Positions 22,006 through 26,577 of a stretch of DNA of 26,577 nucleotides are shown here, piece after piece. This DNA is from Thermotogae bacterium (lineage in GTDB: Bacteria; Thermotogota; Thermotogae; Petrotogales; Kosmotogaceae): contig QNAR01000004.1 in NCBI GenBank assembly GCA_003643975.1, forward strand, positions 1 through 26,577, read 5' to 3'. The position numbers and the translations under genes were made by a program. Within the stretch, counting starts at the first letter, position 1, and the number at the start of each line of letters is the position of its first letter. The notes below the pieces were generated by a model. That model had not been told where the DNA came from. It worked only from the letters and a program-made list of their open reading frames with translations, and made no database searches.

Positions 22006-23544
22006 TCAAAGAGGGATATTTCCATGCTTTTTGTTGGGACGGCCTTCCACCTTGTTTTGAAGTATTTCAAGGGCACGGTAAATTTTAACTCTTGAATCAG
22101 CGGGATCTATAATTTCCTCGATATAACCCCTTGAGGCGGCCACGTAAGGATTGGCGAACATTTTTTTGTACTCCTCTACCTTTTCGGTCCTTGTTTTTTC
22201 TGGCTCAGCTGAATTTTTGATTTCTTTTCTGAAGATTATGTTTGCGGCCCCTTCAGAACCCATTACAGCAATTTCAGCATCAGGCCAGGCAAAAACCATA
22301 TCAGCGCCAAGATGTTGACTACCCATGGCGATATAGGCCCCTCCATATGCTTTTCTCAATATAAGGGTGATTTTAGGAACGGTTGCTTCGCTATATGCAT
22401 AGAGTAACTTTGCACCGTGCCTTATTATACCGCCATGTTCCTGAGAAACGCCTGGTAAAAAGCCAGGGGTATCCACAAGAGTGATAATGGGAATATTAAA
22501 ACTATCGAGAAACCTTATGAACCTTGCCGCCTTGTCTGAAGCGTCGATATCCAACACGCCAGCAAGTACTGTCGGCTGGTTTGCTACTATGCCCACAGGT
22601 CTTCCTCCAATTCGAGCAAATGCCGTAACAATATTTCTGGCATAATGAGCATGAACTTCAAGGTATTCTCCATTATCCGTGAGTTTCTCGATGATTTTCT
22701 TCACATCGTAACCCTGACGGGGATTTTCAGGAAGGAGTTCCCTCAGCTCGGGAACTTCTGATATATCGGTGCTATTGGCAAAGGGTGGTTCTTCAGCGCT
22801 GTTCTGGGGAAGATAAGATAAAAGAGTTCTAACGAGTTTCATTGCTGAAAGGTCATCGCCCTCCATAAAATGTGCCACACCACTTTTGCTATTGTGAACA
22901 AAAGCACCCCCAAGAGCCTCTTTGTCTATTTCCTCACCCGTAACAGCCTTTATGACTTGCGGACCTGTTATAAACATCTGGGAATTGTGCTCCACCATAA
23001 TGACGAAATCAGTAATTGCCGGTGAATATACAGCTCCACCTGCACACGGGCCGGCAATGACAGTTATCTGTGGGATCACGCCTGATGCCAGAGTGTTGCG
23101 ATAAAAAATACCACCGTATCCATAAAGGGAATCCACACCTTCCTGTATTCTAGCTCCTCCGGAGTCGTTGATTCCTATTATAGGGATTCCGAGTTTCAAA
23201 GCCATGTCCTGCAGTTTCATTATCTTTTTTGCGTGCATTTCGCCCAGAGATCCTCCTTGAACGGTAAAATCCTGGGAGAAAACAGCAACTTTTCTTCCAT
23301 CAATTTCCCCTATTCCAGTTACCACGCCGTCACAGGGAAATTCCTTTTTGTCTAGCCCAAAGTAAGTAGAGCGATGTTTGACGAATTTGTCTATCTCTTC
23401 AAAACTGCCGGGATCACACAGCTGCTCAATTCTTTCTCTGGCTGTTAGTTTTCCCGCTTCATGTTGCTTCTTGATTCGTTCTTCGCCTCCACCGAGGGAG
23501 AGCTTTTTATCCGCTTCATGGTATTTTTTCAAGCTTTCTCTCAT
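22006..23544 (-). CDS. mmdA: Methylmalonyl-CoA decarboxylase alpha / propionyl-CoA carboxylase carboxyltransferase
   Basis: The 512-residue crotonase-fold carboxyltransferase has two half domains. It carries FSQDFTVQGGSLGEMHAKKI, INDSGGARIQEGVDSLYGYG, VAGPCAGGAVYSPA-type oxyanion-hole segments, and late ones (TLVDTPGFLPG, AYGGAYIAMGS, GSEGAANIIFR). The family moves CO2 between methylmalonyl-CoA and biotin. Company with an OadG-like chain favours the sodium-pumping decarboxylase over the ATP-dependent carboxylase, since no biotin carboxylase gene is near. GGAGGTG precedes ATG 23544. Direction in vivo is not decided by sequence. Confidence 0.93.
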   Translation of the reverse strand: MRESLKKYHEADKKLSLGGGEERIKKQHEAGKLTARERIEQLCDPGSFEEIDKFVKHRSTYFGLDKKEFPCDGVVTGIGEIDGRKVAVFSQDFTVQGGSLGEMHAKKIMKLQDMALKLGIPIIGINDSGGARIQEGVDSLYGYGGIFYRNTLASGVIPQITVIAGPCAGGAVYSPAITDFVIMVEHNSQMFITGPQVIKAVTGEEIDKEALGGAFVHNSKSGVAHFMEGDDLSAMKLVRTLLSYLPQNSAEEPPFANSTDISEVPELRELLPENPRQGYDVKKIIEKLTDNGEYLEVHAHYARNIVTAFARIGGRPVGIVANQPTVLAGVLDIDASDKAARFIRFLDSFNIPIITLVDTPGFLPGVSQEHGGIIRHGAKLLYAYSEATVPKITLILRKAYGGAYIAMGSQHLGADMVFAWPDAEIAVMGSEGAANIIFRKEIKNSAEPEKTRTEKVEEYKKMFANPYVAASRGYIEEIIDPADSRVKIYRALEILQNKVEGRPNKKHGNIPL

Positions 23545-23561
23545 ACTTCACCTCCAACGCA

Positions 23562-23972
23562 TCAATGGCTGCCTTCAACGAGTTCTACCAATATACCGCC
23601 TGTCGTTTTGGGATGCAAAAAGGCAACCTTGACCCCGCCAGCACCAACAGCTGGCTCTTTGCTCAAAGGGCGGTACCCCATTGAAGAGGCCTTTTTTATG
23701 GCTTCTACTATATCATCCACGTGGTAGGCAATATGATGAATGCCTTCCCCTCTTTTTTCAAGGAATCCAGAGATTTCACTATCGCTTTTCGTTGATTCAA
23801 GAAGTTCTATTCGCGTATCCCCGACTTTCAAAAAGGCTACTTTAAGCCCTCTTTCAGGCAATTCTTCAATGCCATCGAGTTCAAGTCCAAGAAAAGACCG
23901 ATAAAAACCCAGTTTTTCTTCGATGGATCTGACAACTATTCCTATGTGGTCAATCCTGTCTGCCTTCACCAC
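23562..23972 (-). CDS. mce: Methylmalonyl-CoA epimerase
   Basis: The 136-residue glyoxalase/VOC-fold protein interconverts (R)- and (S)-methylmalonyl-CoA. Metal and catalytic residues sit in the usual places: His in DHIGIVV, Glu in RIELLES, His in IHHIAYHVDDI, and Glu in ILVELVE. The start is GTG 23972, whose G is the last base of the meaB stop codon; a second GTG follows immediately. GGGAGG lies six bases before. It bridges the carboxyl-transfer product and the mutase substrate. Confidence 0.95.
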   Translation of the reverse strand: MVKADRIDHIGIVVRSIEEKLGFYRSFLGLELDGIEELPERGLKVAFLKVGDTRIELLESTKSDSEISGFLEKRGEGIHHIAYHVDDIVEAIKKASSMGYRPLSKEPAVGAGGVKVAFLHPKTTGGILVELVEGSH

Positions 23973-24838
23973 TACCGACCTCCCGTTAGCTTTTTCAGTT
24001 CTTCAACCAGTCTATCTATGGCTTCATCAGGAAGTTCCTTTAGCTCTTGAAATACGGTGTTCAATTTGTTGAAGCGCTTTCTCTTCTTTCTCTTCTCATC
24101 GATTTTACCCGATTCTTTCAAAAACTGCAGTTCTTTTTCTATCAATCTGGCGAGTTCTTCGAGATTTGTTCCTTTGATGCCATCAGTCAGTATTACATCT
24201 TTCCGATGATTTGAAAAATCTAAAACGGCTTCTATCCTACTTTTCAATCTTGAAGCTCCTTCTATATCCATTTTGTTCACAACGTATATGTCGCCTATTT
24301 CCATAATGCCGGCTTTAAGCATCTGAATTTCATCTCCAAGTCCCGGGGCAAGAACAAGTAGAACAATGTCAGCAAGGTTGGCAATATCAGTCTCTGACTG
24401 CCCCGCGCCAACGGTTTCAACAAATACCTTTTTGAATCCGCAACGCCCCAGGAGTTCAACAGCATTGTATATGGAAGGACTCAGCCCCCCAAGTTTCCCT
24501 CTACTGGCCATAGAGCGTATGTACACATTATCGTTTCTGCTTGTCCTCTTCATCCTGATTCTATCACCAAGAAAAGCACCACCGGTAAAAGGGCTTGACG
24601 GGTCAACGGCTATTATGCCTATTTTTTCTTTCAGAGAAAACAAAGAAGCGAGCCTATCTGTGAGGGTAGATTTCCCTGAGCCCGGGCTTCCTGTCAAACC
24701 TATAACGCAGTAGTCTTTTTCATCCAAGGCACCAACGATCTTCTTGGCTTCAATGGGGTCGTTTTCTATGATTGTAAGGGCTTTTGAAATCTCTTTTACA
24801 TCTTCAGCTTTTAGTTTCTCCAGAGAAAGCTCTGTCAT
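23972..24838 (-). CDS. meaB: MeaB/ArgK-type GTPase, chaperone of methylmalonyl-CoA mutase
   Basis: The 288-residue G3E-family GTPase has G1 GSPGSGKST (residues 50-58), the switch region DPSSPFTGGAFLGDRIRM, G3 ETVGAGQSE and G4 NKMD. It gates delivery of adenosylcobalamin to the mutase and helps remove inactive cofactor. ATG 24838 overlaps the stop of the B12-subunit gene (ATGA). The C-terminal helical tail (KRKKRKRFNKLNTVFQEL) is the dimerisation region and is rather short. Confidence 0.94.
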   Translation of the reverse strand: MTELSLEKLKAEDVKEISKALTIIENDPIEAKKIVGALDEKDYCVIGLTGSPGSGKSTLTDRLASLFSLKEKIGIIAVDPSSPFTGGAFLGDRIRMKRTSRNDNVYIRSMASRGKLGGLSPSIYNAVELLGRCGFKKVFVETVGAGQSETDIANLADIVLLVLAPGLGDEIQMLKAGIMEIGDIYVVNKMDIEGASRLKSRIEAVLDFSNHRKDVILTDGIKGTNLEELARLIEKELQFLKESGKIDEKRKKRKRFNKLNTVFQELKELPDEAIDRLVEELKKLTGGR

Positions 24839-25227
24839 TTCACGATTTTCCTCATGCTATCTATTATCTTTTCGAGAGAAGTCCCGGGACCAAAAACCTC
24901 AAAAATACCCATTTTTTTTAACTCCAGAGCATCGTCTTCGGGAATTATGCCCCCAACAAAAACTGGTTTTTCACCAATGCCATATTGCTTCATAAATTCC
25001 AATACCCGGGGACAGAGCTTCATGTGAGCTCCAGAAAGGATGGAAAGCCCAATAACGTCTACATCCTCCTGTAATGCTGCTTTTGCGATATCTTCTGGAG
25101 ATTGTCTGAGACCCGTATAAATTACCTCCATGCCAGCATCTCTAAGAGCCATGGCAACAACCTTCGCACCGCGATCATGGCCGTCAAGACCGGGCTTTGC
25201 AATCAGAACCTTTATCTTCTTCCCCAT
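24835..25227 (-). CDS. mcmB: Methylmalonyl-CoA mutase, B12-binding small subunit
   Basis: The roughly 130-residue product is a free-standing cobalamin domain. The DGHDRG motif supplies the Co-ligating His (base-off, His-on) within PGLDGHDRGAKV. LSILSGAHM and VFVGGIIPEDD form the nucleotide-tail pocket. It pairs with the separately encoded large subunit, as in archaea and many anaerobes, rather than being fused to it. ATG 25227 is seven bases after GGGAGT; GTG 25236 is also possible. Confidence 0.95.
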   Translation of the reverse strand: MGKKIKVLIAKPGLDGHDRGAKVVAMALRDAGMEVIYTGLRQSPEDIAKAALQEDVDVIGLSILSGAHMKLCPRVLEFMKQYGIGEKPVFVGGIIPEDDALELKKMGIFEVFGPGTSLEKIIDSMRKIVK

Positions 25228-25242
25228 TTCACTCACTCCCTT

Positions 25243-26577
25243 TTATAGGATAACGGCTTCTGTATATTCCCCAAAAACTTCCCTTAAGACATTGGAAATT
25301 TCTCCTATGGTAGCATATGCCTTTACGGCTTCTATGATATAGGGCATGAGGTTTTCTTTGTTGTCTAAAGCTACTTTTTTGAGCTGTTCCAGACTCTTGT
25401 GGACTTTCTCGTTATTTCTGTCTTTTTTGAGCTTTTTCAATCGGCTCTTTTGTTTTTCTTCCAATTCCGGATCGATTTTCAAAATTTTCATTGGTTTGTC
25501 CTCTTTCGAGGTGAATTTGTTAACGCCAACGATTACTTGCTCCCCCTTTTCTATCTCAAGTTGGGCTTTATACGCAGAATTAAGTATTTCTTTCTGAATA
25601 TATCCATCTTCTATTGCTCGAACCATGCCTCCTAGCTCATCGATCTTCTTTAAATATTCAGTGGCATCCTTTTCTACTTCGTTGGTTAAGTATTCTACAA
25701 AATAAGAACCGCCAAGTGCATCCACGACATCTGCTACACCTGTTTCGTGAGCTATGATCTGCTGGGTTCTCAAAGCGATTGTAACCGACTCTTCAGTTGG
25801 CAAACCCAGGGCCTCATCGAAGGAATTTGTATGCAGTGATTGCGTACCACCAAGCACAGCAGCAAGTGCTTGAAAAGCTACTCTTATAATGTTATTCATC
25901 GGCTGCTGAGCGGTAAGAGTAGATCCGCCAGTCTGTGTGTGGAACCTCAATTTAAGAGCTTTGCTGTCAGTTACTCCAAAACGCTCTTTCATGATTTTTG
26001 CCCAAAGTCTTCTTGCGGCTCTGAATTTGGCAATTTCTTCGAAGAAATTGCTGTGGGCATTGAAGAAGAAAGACAACCTTTTTCCGAAAACATTAGGATC
26101 GAGGCCAGCTTTAATTGCCGCTTCTACGTAAGCTATCCCGTCTGCCAGTGTAAAAGCGACTTCTTGCACGGCATTTGCTCCCGCCTCTCTTATATGATAA
26201 CCACTTATGCTTATGGTATTGAATTCAGGTAGGTTCTTGGAACAATATTCAAATATATTGGTTATGATTCGCATGGAAGGATCAGGCGGAAAAATATATG
26301 TTCCCCTGGCAATGTATTCTTTGAGGATATCGTTTTGAATCGTTCCCTTTAGTTTTTCAGGTGGAACTCCTTGCTTTTCAGCAACGGCAATGTACATAGC
26401 CAAAAGTATGGCGGCTGTTGAATTAATGGTCATAGAGGTGCTTACTTTGTCCAAAGGGATTTCGTCAAAAAGAATTTCCATGTCTTTCAAAGAATCGATT
26501 GCAACACCGACTTTTCCCACTTCCCCTTCTGCCATAGGGTCATCTGAGTCGTAACCGATTTGAGTTGGCAAATCAAA
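25243..26577 (-). CDS. mcmA: Methylmalonyl-CoA mutase large subunit (5' part beyond the window)
   Basis: The last 445 codons are present; the frame is open to the right edge, where it reads FDLPTQIGYDSDDP, a conserved internal stretch. Roughly 100 N-terminal residues are therefore missing. The TIM barrel shows GTIQNDILKEY, the PSMRIIT segment whose Arg in known mutases contacts the substrate carboxylate, SISGYHIREAG, and FHTQTGGSTLTAQQPMNN. These favour methylmalonyl-CoA over isobutyryl-CoA. The product interconverts succinyl-CoA and (R)-methylmalonyl-CoA. A charged C-terminal linker (EEKQKSRLKKLKKDR) ends the protein without a fused B12 domain. Confidence 0.95.
   Translation of the reverse strand, partial: FDLPTQIGYDSDDPMAEGEVGKVGVAIDSLKDMEILFDEIPLDKVSTSMTINSTAAILLAMYIAVAEKQGVPPEKLKGTIQNDILKEYIARGTYIFPPDPSMRIITNIFEYCSKNLPEFNTISISGYHIREAGANAVQEVAFTLADGIAYVEAAIKAGLDPNVFGKRLSFFFNAHSNFFEEIAKFRAARRLWAKIMKERFGVTDSKALKLRFHTQTGGSTLTAQQPMNNIIRVAFQALAAVLGGTQSLHTNSFDEALGLPTEESVTIALRTQQIIAHETGVADVVDALGGSYFVEYLTNEVEKDATEYLKKIDELGGMVRAIEDGYIQKEILNSAYKAQLEIEKGEQVIVGVNKFTSKEDKPMKILKIDPELEEKQKSRLKKLKKDRNNEKVHKSLEQLKKVALDNKENLMPYIIEAVKAYATIGEISNVLREVFGEYTEAVIL

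Overview
The window looks like a chromosomal segment of an anaerobic, fermentative member of the Thermotogota, most like Kosmotoga or Mesotoga. This is inferred from gene content: a complete lysine-fermentation cluster beside a methylmalonyl-CoA cluster, A/T-rich codon use, many TTG and GTG starts, and strong GGAGG or GGGGG ribosome binding sites. No 16S or other marker gene is present. No tRNA, rRNA, CRISPR array, prophage or insertion sequence was recognised.

Layout. Positions 1-2768 hold a partial unknown gene at the left edge, a pseudopilin gene with its own promoter and terminator, a small 70-residue protein, and a PspC / LiaF-like membrane pair. Positions 2760-12418 (minus strand) hold a tight operon for lysine fermentation: kal, kce, kdd, kamA, a MaoC-type hydratase, kamB, kamC, kamD and kamE. 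A lipid-kinase-like gene with its own promoter follows. Upstream, two paralogous ArsR-type regulators (12554-14646, minus) overlap each other and are read from an extended -10 promoter with a palindrome touching the -10. Divergently, a strong promoter drives a roughly 235-nt transcript that carries a 32-codon ORF, a C-rich tract and a terminator.

Positions 15170-17828 hold a one-TM protein, a small beta-rich protein, methylglyoxal synthase, DNA polymerase IV and a small partner ORF overlapping it. Positions 17829-18365 are a 537-bp gene-free stretch containing a large imperfect inverted repeat built of CTCG-type units. It runs up to the start of wecB (UDP-GlcNAc 2-epimerase), which is followed by a membrane histidine kinase. 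Positions 21231-26577 (minus) hold a methylmalonyl-CoA operon: mutase large subunit (truncated by the window edge), B12 subunit, MeaB, epimerase, carboxyltransferase, a small OadG-like membrane subunit and a biotin carrier. No membrane beta subunit of a sodium-pumping decarboxylase is present here.

How the genes work together. KamA makes beta-lysine, KamDE makes 3,5-diaminohexanoate, Kdd oxidises it, Kce exchanges it with acetyl-CoA to give acetoacetate and 3-aminobutyryl-CoA, and Kal releases ammonia to give crotonyl-CoA. The MaoC protein could hydrate crotonyl-CoA. The second cluster interconverts succinyl-CoA, methylmalonyl-CoA and propionyl-CoA. Both clusters depend on adenosylcobalamin, and each carries its own NTPase accessory genes. 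The most novel points are the small-RNA/small-ORF locus, whose C-rich tract complements G-rich ribosome binding sites in the lysine operon; the ArsR pair with its palindrome; the large inverted-repeat element before wecB; and the hydratase inserted in the lysine operon.
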